DNA from: Bacteroidales bacterium
GTDB taxonomy: Bacteria > Bacteroidota > Bacteroidia > Bacteroidales > UBA12077
DNA length: 34,431 nt
Assembly: GCA_021108325.1 (NCBI GenBank)
Contig: JAIORB010000059.1
Span: 1-34,431, forward strand
Reading direction: 5' to 3'
Both the position numbers and the translations under genes were made by a program. This document shows, in pieces, positions 8,174 through 16,030 of this stretch. Within the stretch, counting starts at the first letter, position 1. Each line of letters starts with the position of its first letter. The notes under the pieces are model-generated. The model made no database searches, had not been told where the DNA came from, and saw nothing but the letters and a program-made list of their open reading frames with translations.

Positions 8174-8859
8174 TTAAAATGTTGACGATAAGTAGTCCCT
8201 ATTGGTAAAATTTTGCTGCCTATTTTAACCCTGTATTTTTCGTATTGATCTAGATAATCCAAATTAATTATAAAAGTTTTATGAATTCTTAAGAATTTAT
8301 CCTTAGGTAATAATTCAATAATTTGATTTAAGCTAAAATATGTGGTTATTTTTTTATCAATAGTATATACTTGCACGTAATTTCCAATACTTTCAATGTA
8401 TTGAATATCCTTGATTAGGGTTTTGTAAACTGTTTTATTGCTTTTTAAATGTAAATATTCATTTTTATTTGTGTTTTTTTCTCCATTAAGTGATTCAATA
8501 TTTTTTGGTAAAAAACTTTTATAAGCTTTGTTAGCAGCTTTTAAAAAACGATCAAATTCAATTGGTTTCAATAAATAATCGACTACATTAAAATTAAAAC
8601 TTTCAAGAGCAAATTCACTATAAGCAGTAATAAATATAACTAAAGGATCTTTATTTAATGATTTTAAAACCTGAAGCCCACTAATATCAGGCATATATAT
8701 ATCAAGAAAAATTAAATCAATATCATTGTTTTCGCAAAAATGCACAGCTTTAACAGGATCCTGAAAAGAACCTTTTAGATTTAAAAACTCAATTTTATTA
8801 ATGTAGCCATTAATCAAGTTTAAAGCATTTAATTCATCATCAATCGTAATACAATTCAT
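8158..8859 (-). CDS. LytTR-family response regulator
   Basis: This is a 233-residue two-domain response regulator. The receiver domain (about 1-115) has the acidic pair D7-D8, the phosphoacceptor D53 in IFLDIYMPD, and the conserved lysine in DYLLKPIEF. The C-terminal LytTR DNA-binding domain (about 130-232) includes HLKSNKTVYKTLIKDIQYIE, YVQVYTIDKK, RIHKTFIINLDYL and LPIGTTYRQHF. It starts 11 bases downstream of the sensor kinase gene, so the two form one operon. The divergent genes from 10115 are plausible targets. The 3' end overlaps the convergent hydrolase gene. Confidence 0.95.
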   Translation of the reverse strand: MNCITIDDELNALNLINGYINKIEFLNLKGSFQDPVKAVHFCENNDIDLIFLDIYMPDISGLQVLKSLNKDPLVIFITAYSEFALESFNFNVVDYLLKPIEFDRFLKAANKAYKSFLPKNIESLNGEKNTNKNEYLHLKSNKTVYKTLIKDIQYIESIGNYVQVYTIDKKITTYFSLNQIIELLPKDKFLRIHKTFIINLDYLDQYEKYRVKIGSKILPIGTTYRQHFNQRLK

Positions 8860-8870
8860 AATTTAAATGA

Positions 8871-9911
8871 TTAACAATTAATTCTCAAATATATATTGAA
8901 ATCAGTAGAACTATCATTTATTGTTAGTAGGTGTTTTGTTGGATAATAGTGTTCAAGTCTACGTTTAACATTGTCTAAACCAATTCCGGAATCAATTCTA
9001 TTACCGGATTTGTTTTTAAAATTTGATACTTTAAACTCAATATAATTATCGAAAACATCTAATTCTATTTTTATGATTGATTTATTATTCAAACTGATAC
9101 CATATTTAAATGCATTTTCCACAAACATTATAAAAATAAATGGTGATATTAATTTTGATTCGATGTTTCCATTAATTGTAAAATATACTTTTAACTTATA
9201 ATTTCCTGTAAATCTTATTTCTTGCAATTTAATATAATTGTTAATATACTCTACTTCATTTTTTAAAAATACCTTGTCATTTTTGCTTGTATATATATTA
9301 TATCTCATTAAACAAGATAATTTAGATATTCCATCAGCTATAGCTTGGTCATCATTTTCAATAGCTAAAGAATATAAATTATTTAAAACATTAAATAAAA
9401 AATGTGGATTTATTTGATATTGAAGTATTTCCAATTCATTTTTTAAATTCTGCTTTTCTAAAACAATTTTTTTGTGCTCCGTAAAATACCATTGTTTCAT
9501 AATTTTAATAATCGATGCAATTGAGGTGAACAAAAACATTTCTAACCAAAATATAATAATTCCGATATTAAAGAATTTAGGTTTTTCACTCAATGCGTAC
9601 AATGATTGAAAACGACTCAAAACATAAAATCTACGTACTAAACCTAATATAATTATGACTATAATTAAGAAAATTATAAAAAGAAATATTCGTTTTTTAT
9701 TGAGAAAATGTGGTATAAAAATATATAGTGTAAAATACACAGATATTAACATATATGGTAAGAGGGAAAAACACTGCTTTAAAACAAAAATATAATTAGA
9801 TTTTAATAACGTGCCATAAACAAATAGAGAAACCAGGAAATATAAAACCCAAAATAATATATGAAGCCCAATTCTTTTCAATAATTTATTATTTACATTC
9901 ACTTTCCTCAT
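8871..9911 (-). CDS. LytS/YehU-like sensor histidine kinase
   Basis: The protein has 346 residues. About four transmembrane helices occupy residues 12-140 (for example LHILFWVLYFLVSLFVYG and IFLFIIFLIIVIIILGLV). A His_kinase domain (Pfam PF06580) follows, with the phosphorylated H170 in YQINPHFLFNVLNNLY, an ATPase N-box in FVENAFKYGI and a G-box in SGIGLDNVKRRLE. There is no extracellular sensor domain, so the signal is probably sensed in or near the membrane. The partner is the adjacent LytTR regulator. This kinase/regulator pairing is standard in Bacteroidota. Confidence 0.94.
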   Translation of the reverse strand: MRKVNVNNKLLKRIGLHILFWVLYFLVSLFVYGTLLKSNYIFVLKQCFSLLPYMLISVYFTLYIFIPHFLNKKRIFLFIIFLIIVIIILGLVRRFYVLSRFQSLYALSEKPKFFNIGIIIFWLEMFLFTSIASIIKIMKQWYFTEHKKIVLEKQNLKNELEILQYQINPHFLFNVLNNLYSLAIENDDQAIADGISKLSCLMRYNIYTSKNDKVFLKNEVEYINNYIKLQEIRFTGNYKLKVYFTINGNIESKLISPFIFIMFVENAFKYGISLNNKSIIKIELDVFDNYIEFKVSNFKNKSGNRIDSGIGLDNVKRRLEHYYPTKHLLTINDSSTDFNIYLRINC

Positions 9912-10114
9912 TTTAAGTAATAAAGTGTAAAGATATTGATATTTCTATTCTTGGATATAAATTTTATTTTAATAAATACTAAAATTATATGAATGCATTT
10001 TATATAAAAAACGAATCCATTTACATAAAAGTTAATAATAGTGGTATAAAATAATTCTATAATAATTTAAAAAGCAGCTTCTTTGAATATGTATTCATAT
10101 AAATATTTTATGTT

Positions 10115-11536
10115 ATGAAAAGAAAAGTACTCTATTTTTTGTTCTTATTCTCGATTATTGGAAATTTTTCATTTGCACAAAGAGAATTTAAAGAAAACGT
10201 TATTACTTATAACCAAACTAATGTTTCAGGATTATTTATTGCAGATATAAATAAGGATAATCAAAATGATATTATTTCTACTTCGTTTGACAATGATGTG
10301 GCCTGGTGGGAAAACAAAGATAACGCAGCAAGTTGGACAAAACACATTATTGATAATACATTTAACGGGGCATTATATGTTTATGTAAGCGATATTAATA
10401 ATGATAGTTTCGCAGATGTTATTGTTACGGGAGCAAATACCGATTGTAATAGTGTTGTTTGGTACAAAAACAACGGGACTGATTTTGAGACATGGGATAG
10501 AATTATAATATCGGACAGTTTAGCAAATGGTCACGGAATATATGCCGGTGATATTGATAATGACGGTGATGTTGACGTAATAGCTACATCACAAGGAGAT
10601 GGTAAAATATCCTGGTTTGAAAATATTGCAGGCAATGGCGATGGTTCAGAATGGGCAGAACATATAGCAATCGATAATTTCCCATCTTCACAGGCAGTAT
10701 GTGTAGCAGATATTAATAACGATGGTAATTTAGATATAATTGGAGCTTCAAGTGAAGACAATCTAATAAAATGTCTCATAAATAGTGGTGAGGAAACAAT
10801 CCAGTGGACAGAAATTCTTATTGATGATGAGATGCTTTTACCTCACTGGGTTGATACTATTGATATGGATAACGATGGAGATGTTGACATTTATGCTTCC
10901 GGTTATTTTTCGCATGAGATATCATGGTACGAGAATGATTTAGAAAATAATGATTGGATAAAGCACAAAATAATTACAGGTTTTACATATACTTTAGCTG
11001 TACATGCAGGAGATTTAGATAACGACGAAGATATTGATTTTATTGGAACAACAGCTGGTGCATCTAAAGTAATATATTGCAAAAATAATGGAGATAATAT
11101 ATCCTTTGAAAGACATACTATTGGAACTAATTATACAGGTGCATGGCCGGTTTATATTGGTGATTTAAATAACGATGATTATTTAGATGTTGTTGCAGGA
11201 GCTCAAGGGTCAGGTAAGATTGCATGGTTTAAAAATGATTCTGTTACTGCCGTTTCAATTGTTGATATAGTTGAACCCCTAGGTATTAATATTACTGTTT
11301 TTCCAAATCCTGCTAACGAGAAGATTAACATAAAATTAAATTTATCTGAAAAATCAAAAGTGGATATTGGTCTTTATGATTTTGAAGGGAGTAAGATAAA
11401 AACCATAGAGAATAATAATTATGAAAAAGGTACTTATGAAAATTCCTTGACTGTAAGCGAAATAATCCCTGGAATATATTTCTTGCGATTTATAATTAAT
11501 AATCATATCTGTACAAAAAAAATTATAATAAGTTAA
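10115..11536 (+). CDS. FG-GAP/VCBS-repeat protein with T9SS sorting domain
   Basis: The protein has 473 residues. A signal peptide ends in FSFAQ. Seven repeats of about 48 residues follow, each built on a calcium-binding-like D-I-(N/D)-x-D-G-x-x-D-[IV] loop and ending in W-[FY]-x-N (for example GDIDNDGDVDVIATS and SWFEN). They should form a seven-bladed FG-GAP beta-propeller. The C-terminal 80 residues, from about ITVFPNPANEKI through VDIGLYDF to GIYFLRF and KKIIIS, are a type A sorting domain for the type IX secretion system. The protein is therefore exported to the surface or secreted. It is divergent from the LytS/LytTR pair and 17 bases upstream of the next gene. Confidence 0.92.
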   Translation: MKRKVLYFLFLFSIIGNFSFAQREFKENVITYNQTNVSGLFIADINKDNQNDIISTSFDNDVAWWENKDNAASWTKHIIDNTFNGALYVYVSDINNDSFADVIVTGANTDCNSVVWYKNNGTDFETWDRIIISDSLANGHGIYAGDIDNDGDVDVIATSQGDGKISWFENIAGNGDGSEWAEHIAIDNFPSSQAVCVADINNDGNLDIIGASSEDNLIKCLINSGEETIQWTEILIDDEMLLPHWVDTIDMDNDGDVDIYASGYFSHEISWYENDLENNDWIKHKIITGFTYTLAVHAGDLDNDEDIDFIGTTAGASKVIYCKNNGDNISFERHTIGTNYTGAWPVYIGDLNNDDYLDVVAGAQGSGKIAWFKNDSVTAVSIVDIVEPLGINITVFPNPANEKINIKLNLSEKSKVDIGLYDFEGSKIKTIENNNYEKGTYENSLTVSEIIPGIYFLRFIINNHICTKKIIIS

Positions 11537-11553
11537 ATGAAAATATCTAAATT

Positions 11554-12600
11554 ATGAACAATAGATTTATTGTATGTCTAATGGTAGTTGTCATATGTCT
11601 AGCGAGTTGTGAACGTAATGACGACGAAGATAATTTTGAGCCGGAAATACCGAATAAATACATACTTGAAAATATTATTACAAATGATGCAAGTTTGATA
11701 GGATTTAATAGTTTTCAAGCTAACTGGTCCAGAATTGATAGTGCAGAATTTTATGAACTTGAACTTTCGAAGCAATCAAACTTTAACACTATTGATAGCA
11801 TAATTGGGATTACTGATTCAAAAGTAAATTATTACCAATTTAGAAGTTTAAAGCCTGATTCAGTTTATTATTATCGAATACGGTATTTTAAAGATGACTC
11901 TTGTTCTAATTACAGCAATATTATTAGGGTTCAGGTTAACAGAGAAAACATTAATATTAGCTACTTAACTCACGACAATATTTTATTGAAAGGACGTATT
12001 CACAAAAAGGTCAATATTGAAGAAAGAACACCGGCAGTAATCTTTATTCACGAAGCGATGTCTGATAAAAATGAATGGATTAATCATGAATTTTTTAAGC
12101 GATATGTTGATTCAGGATTTGTTTCTTTTGCCTTTGATGTAACAGGACATGGAGAATCCGGTGGTATAATTGATTTTCCGAAATTTAGGATAGATACTAA
12201 TATCTTACCAAAGGATTTTAAAGTATCATTAAAGTATCTTCAATCGTTAGATTATGTTGATCAAAACCGAATAGGAGTTTATGGAGGAAGTATGGGAGCT
12301 TTTATGGGAGTGGGAGCATCTGCATTTTCTGAAATAAAAGCTGTTGTGGCATTAACCTGTCCGTATCAGCATATTGTTAATTTATACGATATTACAAACA
12401 TTAATTCTGTTTTTTATATTGCTGGAGAACTGGATGGGGATTTTCCTGGTGATGCTCAAAAGTTATATAACATAACAAAAGGCCCGAAAAAAATAGAAAT
12501 TGTGGAGGGTAGTTCATATCATGGAGTTACTTTATTATATACATCAACTGAATTAAAAAATGAAGCCTTTAATTGGATATATAATTCTTTAGAATTTTAA
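11554..12600 (+). CDS. Lipoprotein with Fn3-like and alpha/beta-hydrolase domains
   Basis: This 348-residue lipoprotein has a lipobox (CLASC, Cys19) followed by an acidic linker. Residues about 37-128 look like a fibronectin type III domain (FNSFQANWSRIDSAEFYELE and LKPDSVYYYRIRYF). The rest is an alpha/beta hydrolase related to dienelactone hydrolases or peptidases: HGESGG after the oxyanion region, nucleophile S246 in YGGSMGAF, acid in GELDGDF (D294 or D296) and H323 in SSYHG. The triad is complete, so it is probably an active esterase or peptidase anchored in the envelope. It forms an operon with the FG-GAP gene. The substrate is unknown. Confidence 0.85.
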   Translation: MNNRFIVCLMVVVICLASCERNDDEDNFEPEIPNKYILENIITNDASLIGFNSFQANWSRIDSAEFYELELSKQSNFNTIDSIIGITDSKVNYYQFRSLKPDSVYYYRIRYFKDDSCSNYSNIIRVQVNRENINISYLTHDNILLKGRIHKKVNIEERTPAVIFIHEAMSDKNEWINHEFFKRYVDSGFVSFAFDVTGHGESGGIIDFPKFRIDTNILPKDFKVSLKYLQSLDYVDQNRIGVYGGSMGAFMGVGASAFSEIKAVVALTCPYQHIVNLYDITNINSVFYIAGELDGDFPGDAQKLYNITKGPKKIEIVEGSSYHGVTLLYTSTELKNEAFNWIYNSLEF

Positions 12601-12927
12601 ATTTATTTTTTTTACTTTAGGGTTTCAACTATTAATATCCTTGTTTTTCCGGTTCACTTTTTTGAACAAAATAATGAATAGGGTTTTTAATAAAATCAGG
12701 TCAATTTGTCCTGCTGCATCAGAAACAGTTGCATTTATTAGATTATTTTCAATTCTCTTAATATGCCTTTTGTTATCTTGATTCGTATATTTTTCCTAAA
12801 TCGCTAAAATCATTGACAAGTACATTTAGAGTTAAAGAGGTTGAATCTTAAATCGGATTAAAGAAAATAAGATGTTTTTATCTTAAATAATAAACATATT
12901 CGCTATTTTTGCGTTTAACTATTTGAA
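12601..12927. other. Intergenic stretch with possible decayed coding sequence
   Basis: This 327-base gap holds the promoter of the downstream operon near its end. On the minus strand, two overlapping open frames contain protein-like text but no start codon. About 12773-12850 ends LVNDFSDLGKIYESR-stop, and 12625-12795 reads RHIKRIENNLINATVSDAAG before its stop. A single-base frameshift would join them. This could be a degraded small gene, but chance cannot be excluded. I see nothing else. Confidence 0.3.
12904..12911 (+). promoter_or_regulatory. -7 promoter element of the metal operon
   Basis: TATTTTTG matches the Bacteroidota -7 consensus TAnnTTTG exactly and is followed by C, as is common. 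It lies 16 bases before ATG 12928, giving a short leader. No good -33 TTTG is visible at the usual spacing, which may point to an activator-dependent promoter. Confidence 0.45.
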
Positions 12928-13314
12928 ATGAAACGATTCTTAGTAACTATATTGTCTTTATTTTATTTGCTGCTTTCTACAAGTGCTGCTATAAACATAC
13001 ATTATTGTGGCGGAGAATTGGAAAGTATTAAAGTAAATTCTAATCCTGTAAGTTGTTGTTGTGGCGATATGGAAATGTCAAATTCCTGTTGTCAGGATGA
13101 AAAACTTATATTGGAATTAGATGTGGATCAACAAATAGTTTCATTTACTAATATTATTCCTGAGAATTTATTTGCGATTGTTTATATATCATATGGATTC
13201 GATTTTATTCGGGAGCCTGAGATCGAAGAAATAAATATCAGGAATTATAATATTCCACCACCTAAATTAGAACCAATCTGGTTAATAAACTGTACACTTA
13301 CTTATTACGGATAA
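12928..13314 (+). CDS. HYC_CC_PP family protein (metal-associated)
   Basis: This 128-residue exported protein has a signal peptide (about 1-21). It shows the features that name the HYC_CC_PP family: H25-Y26-C27-GG, a CCC cluster at 43-45, a CC pair at 54-55, and a proline run (PPPK) near the C-terminus. The six cysteines and the histidine suggest soft-metal binding. Such genes sit next to copper-related HMA proteins and TonB receptors in Bacteroidota, as here. The biochemical role is not established; metal binding is inferred from composition and context. It is the first gene of the operon that runs to 15999. Confidence 0.85.
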   Translation: MKRFLVTILSLFYLLLSTSAAINIHYCGGELESIKVNSNPVSCCCGDMEMSNSCCQDEKLILELDVDQQIVSFTNIIPENLFAIVYISYGFDFIREPEIEEINIRNYNIPPPKLEPIWLINCTLTYYG

Positions 13315-13335
13315 TTTATAAGTTTCTCATATTTA

Positions 13336-13361
13336 TTTAGATAATTATACCATTATCTAAA
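13336..13361 (+). terminator. AT-rich hairpin between the HYC_CC_PP and HMA genes
   Basis: TTTAGATAAT (13336-13345) and ATTATCTAAA (13352-13361) form a perfect 10-bp stem with a 6-base loop, followed by ATATTTTTATTT. It may partly terminate transcription after the first gene, act as an mRNA-stability hairpin, or be a palindromic operator. The sequence does not decide between these. Confidence 0.4.
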
Positions 13362-13396
13362 ATATTTTTATTTGTAAACTTATAAATTAAGAAATC

Positions 13397-13759
13397 ATGA
13401 AAACAATAATAAAATTAATATTATCCGTAATTTTTATATCAATATTTACTCTTAACATAACAGCACAAGAAAAGGCTTCAAAAATTGATACTGTAAAATT
13501 TGAAGTAAAAGGTGTTTGTGGTTTATGTAAAGATCGTATCGAAAACGCAGCACTTATAAAAGGAGTAAAGTGGGTTGAATGGGACAAGTCAACTGATACT
13601 TTAACTGTTATTTATCGTTTTGAAAAAACAAAACTATACGATATTCATAAATCTATAGCCGAAGCAGGACATACTACTGATATGGTTGAATGTAATATCG
13701 ATGCATATAATAAACTGCCCGCATGTTGTGCCTATATGGGTGATGCTAAAAAGCATTAA
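13397..13759 (+). CDS. Exported heavy-metal-associated (HMA) domain protein
   Basis: The protein has 120 residues. A signal peptide ends in ITAQ. One HMA ferredoxin-like domain follows, with KFEVKGVCGLCKDRIENAA; C41-x-x-C44 is the metal site, one residue pattern away from the usual GMTCxxC. The end of the protein has three more cysteines (C99 and the C110-C111 pair in LPACCAYMG). Its periplasmic location suggests that it hands a metal, most likely copper, to or from the TonB receptor encoded 2 bases downstream. The very tight spacing indicates translational coupling. The metal identity is inferred. Confidence 0.88.
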   Translation: MKTIIKLILSVIFISIFTLNITAQEKASKIDTVKFEVKGVCGLCKDRIENAALIKGVKWVEWDKSTDTLTVIYRFEKTKLYDIHKSIAEAGHTTDMVECNIDAYNKLPACCAYMGDAKKH

Positions 13760-13761
13760 TA

Positions 13762-15999
13762 ATGCAACGAATATTTTTAGCAGTTTTGTTCGGAATCCTT
13801 TTTCAAAGTCTTTGGGCACAACAAGACATTACTTATTTAAAAGGAAAAGTAACTGAGCAAATTGAAAGTAAAGAATTGCCTGTTATTGGAGCGAATGTAT
13901 ACTGGAATAATACTACAGTTGGTACTACTACCGATGTTAATGGAAATTTTAAACTAAGCAAACTAAAAACAAATAACCAACTGGTAATTAGTTATGTCGG
14001 GTACAGGAGCGATACGGTTATTATTAATAATCAGGATTTTTTGGCGGTAGCTTTAAAAAATTCAGTTGATCTTAATGAAGTTACAGTTACATACAGAAGA
14101 AAAGCTACTGAAGTAAGTTTATTAGATCCATTAAATACGAATGTAATTGGAGGGAAGGAACTTTTAAAAGCTGCATGTTGTAACTTAAGTGAAAGTTTTG
14201 AGACAAATCCTTCGGTGGATGTTTCGTTTACTGATGCTGTTACCGGAACACGTCAGATTCAAATGCTGGGATTAGCCGGTCCGTATATACAAATTACACG
14301 TGAAAATATGCCAGATATTCGTGGATTATCTGCGGTTTATGGTCTTACATATATTCCTGGTCCCTGGATTGAAAGTATTAATTTGAATAAAGGTGCAGGG
14401 TCTGTTGTAAATGGTTATGAAAGTATAACTGGTCAAATTGATGTAAATCTTAAACATCCTGAAAGCATGGATAAATTGCACCTGAATGTTTATGGAAATC
14501 AAAAGGGCAGAATAGAGCTAAATGCAAATATTCAAGCTGATGTTGGGGAAAAGTTTGAAACAGCCTTGCTTTTGCACGGAATGAATAATTCGTTTAAAGA
14601 CGATCATAACGGAGATAATTTTCTGGATCATACTATGGGAGAACAATATGTTTTATTAAATCGCTGGGAATTACATAACAATAAAGGCATTCATTTTCAA
14701 GTGGGAGTGAAAGGAACATATGTTGATAAAACAGGAGGAGAGATAGATTTTGATCCTGACATAGATGAAGGCACAACAAATTCGTGGGGAATGAATATAC
14801 ATACCGAAAGATATGAGGGTTGGGCTAAACTGGGTAAGGTTAATATTGAAAAACCCTGGCAGAGTGTAGGATTCCAAATATCAGGAGCAACACATAAGCA
14901 AACTTCGTATTTTGGTTTAAGCAATTATGATGCAAGCCAGAATACCTTTTACGCGAACTTATTGTATCAATCAATTATAAAAAATACAAATCATAAATTT
15001 AAAACTGGTATAAGCTTTCAATATGATGATTATAAAGAATTATTGAATATGGTAAATTTTGATCGAATTGAATCAGTACCAGGAGCATTTTTTGAATACA
15101 CTTATCATTATTTGGAAAAATTCAATGCAATTATAGGATTCCGGGGCGATTATCATAATGAATATGGTGCTTTTGTTACACCGAGGGTTCATTTAAGATA
15201 TTCGATTAATGATAATACAACATTACGGGTTTCGGGTGGTCGTGGTCAACGATCAGCTAATATAATTTCTGAAAACACAGGGATTTTAGCAAGTTCCAGA
15301 CAGTTTATTATAAATGGAGACGGAAGTGATAAGCCGTATGGTTTAGATCCTGAAATAGCATGGAATTATGGGTTAAACCTGACATATAAATTTACTCTGG
15401 ATTATAGAAATGGCTTTGTGAGTATTGATTTTTACCGTACAGATTTTCAAAATCAGATCGTAGTTGATTTAGATCAAAATCCACAACAAGCTATATTCTA
15501 TAATTTGGATGGAGAATCATATTCTAATAGTTTTCAGGCACAATTTGATTACGAGTTGGTAAATCGGCTCGATTTTAGAATTGCATATCGTTGGTACGAT
15601 GTGAAAACAACTTATAACGGAAATTTAAAAGAAAAGCCATTGGTAGCTGAGCATAGAGCATTTATAAATTTGGCTTACGAAACTAAAATGTATTGGAAAT
15701 TTGATTATACTATAAACTGGCAGGGACAAAAAAGAATTCCTGATATGTCGACAAATCCTGTAGAATATCAATTGGATTCATATTCTCCGAATTTCTTTTT
15801 GATGAATGCCCAAATAAGCAAAAGCTGGCAGCATAGCTTTGATCTTTATGCCGGGATAGAAAATTTATTAAATTATGAACAAAAAGACCCGATATTAGCA
15901 AGCGATCAGCCTTTTAGTCAATATTTTGACAGCTCATTAATTTGGGGACAGGTAACAGGAAGAAATGTGTACTTTGGTATGAGGTATAACATTAAATAA
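13762..15999 (+). CDS. TonB-dependent receptor, probably for metal uptake
   Basis: The protein has 745 residues: a signal peptide (about 1-19), a carboxypeptidase-regulatory-like domain (about 25-100, LKGKVTEQ to VDLNEVTV), a plug domain (about 120-230) and a 22-strand-type barrel ending in NVYFGMRYNIK, with the aromatic-rich C-terminus typical of outer-membrane barrels. The plug contains KAACCNLSESFETNPSVDV; a CC pair (139-140) at this place is a feature I associate with the copper-linked receptors of Bacteroidota. With the HYC_CC_PP and HMA proteins encoded just upstream, copper or another soft metal is the likely substrate. At 745 residues it is shorter than the SusC group. A strong terminator follows. 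Confidence 0.9.
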   Translation: MQRIFLAVLFGILFQSLWAQQDITYLKGKVTEQIESKELPVIGANVYWNNTTVGTTTDVNGNFKLSKLKTNNQLVISYVGYRSDTVIINNQDFLAVALKNSVDLNEVTVTYRRKATEVSLLDPLNTNVIGGKELLKAACCNLSESFETNPSVDVSFTDAVTGTRQIQMLGLAGPYIQITRENMPDIRGLSAVYGLTYIPGPWIESINLNKGAGSVVNGYESITGQIDVNLKHPESMDKLHLNVYGNQKGRIELNANIQADVGEKFETALLLHGMNNSFKDDHNGDNFLDHTMGEQYVLLNRWELHNNKGIHFQVGVKGTYVDKTGGEIDFDPDIDEGTTNSWGMNIHTERYEGWAKLGKVNIEKPWQSVGFQISGATHKQTSYFGLSNYDASQNTFYANLLYQSIIKNTNHKFKTGISFQYDDYKELLNMVNFDRIESVPGAFFEYTYHYLEKFNAIIGFRGDYHNEYGAFVTPRVHLRYSINDNTTLRVSGGRGQRSANIISENTGILASSRQFIINGDGSDKPYGLDPEIAWNYGLNLTYKFTLDYRNGFVSIDFYRTDFQNQIVVDLDQNPQQAIFYNLDGESYSNSFQAQFDYELVNRLDFRIAYRWYDVKTTYNGNLKEKPLVAEHRAFINLAYETKMYWKFDYTINWQGQKRIPDMSTNPVEYQLDSYSPNFFLMNAQISKSWQHSFDLYAGIENLLNYEQKDPILASDQPFSQYFDSSLIWGQVTGRNVYFGMRYNIK

Positions 16000-16030
16000 A
16001 AAAAGCCCACTAAAGTGGGTTTTTTTTATT
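15998..16030. terminator. Bidirectional rho-independent terminator
   Basis: CCCACT (16006-16011) and AGTGGG (16014-16019) form a compact stem flanked by an A-run on the left and a T-run on the right (GGGTTTTTTTT). It therefore works in both directions, for the receptor gene on the plus strand and the PAS kinase gene on the minus strand. Confidence 0.85.

Noticed and set aside
9960-10070. LytTR binding repeats upstream of the FG-GAP gene
   Set aside because: One AAAGTTAAT word fits a loose LytTR half-site, but no second half-site at the needed spacing was found.
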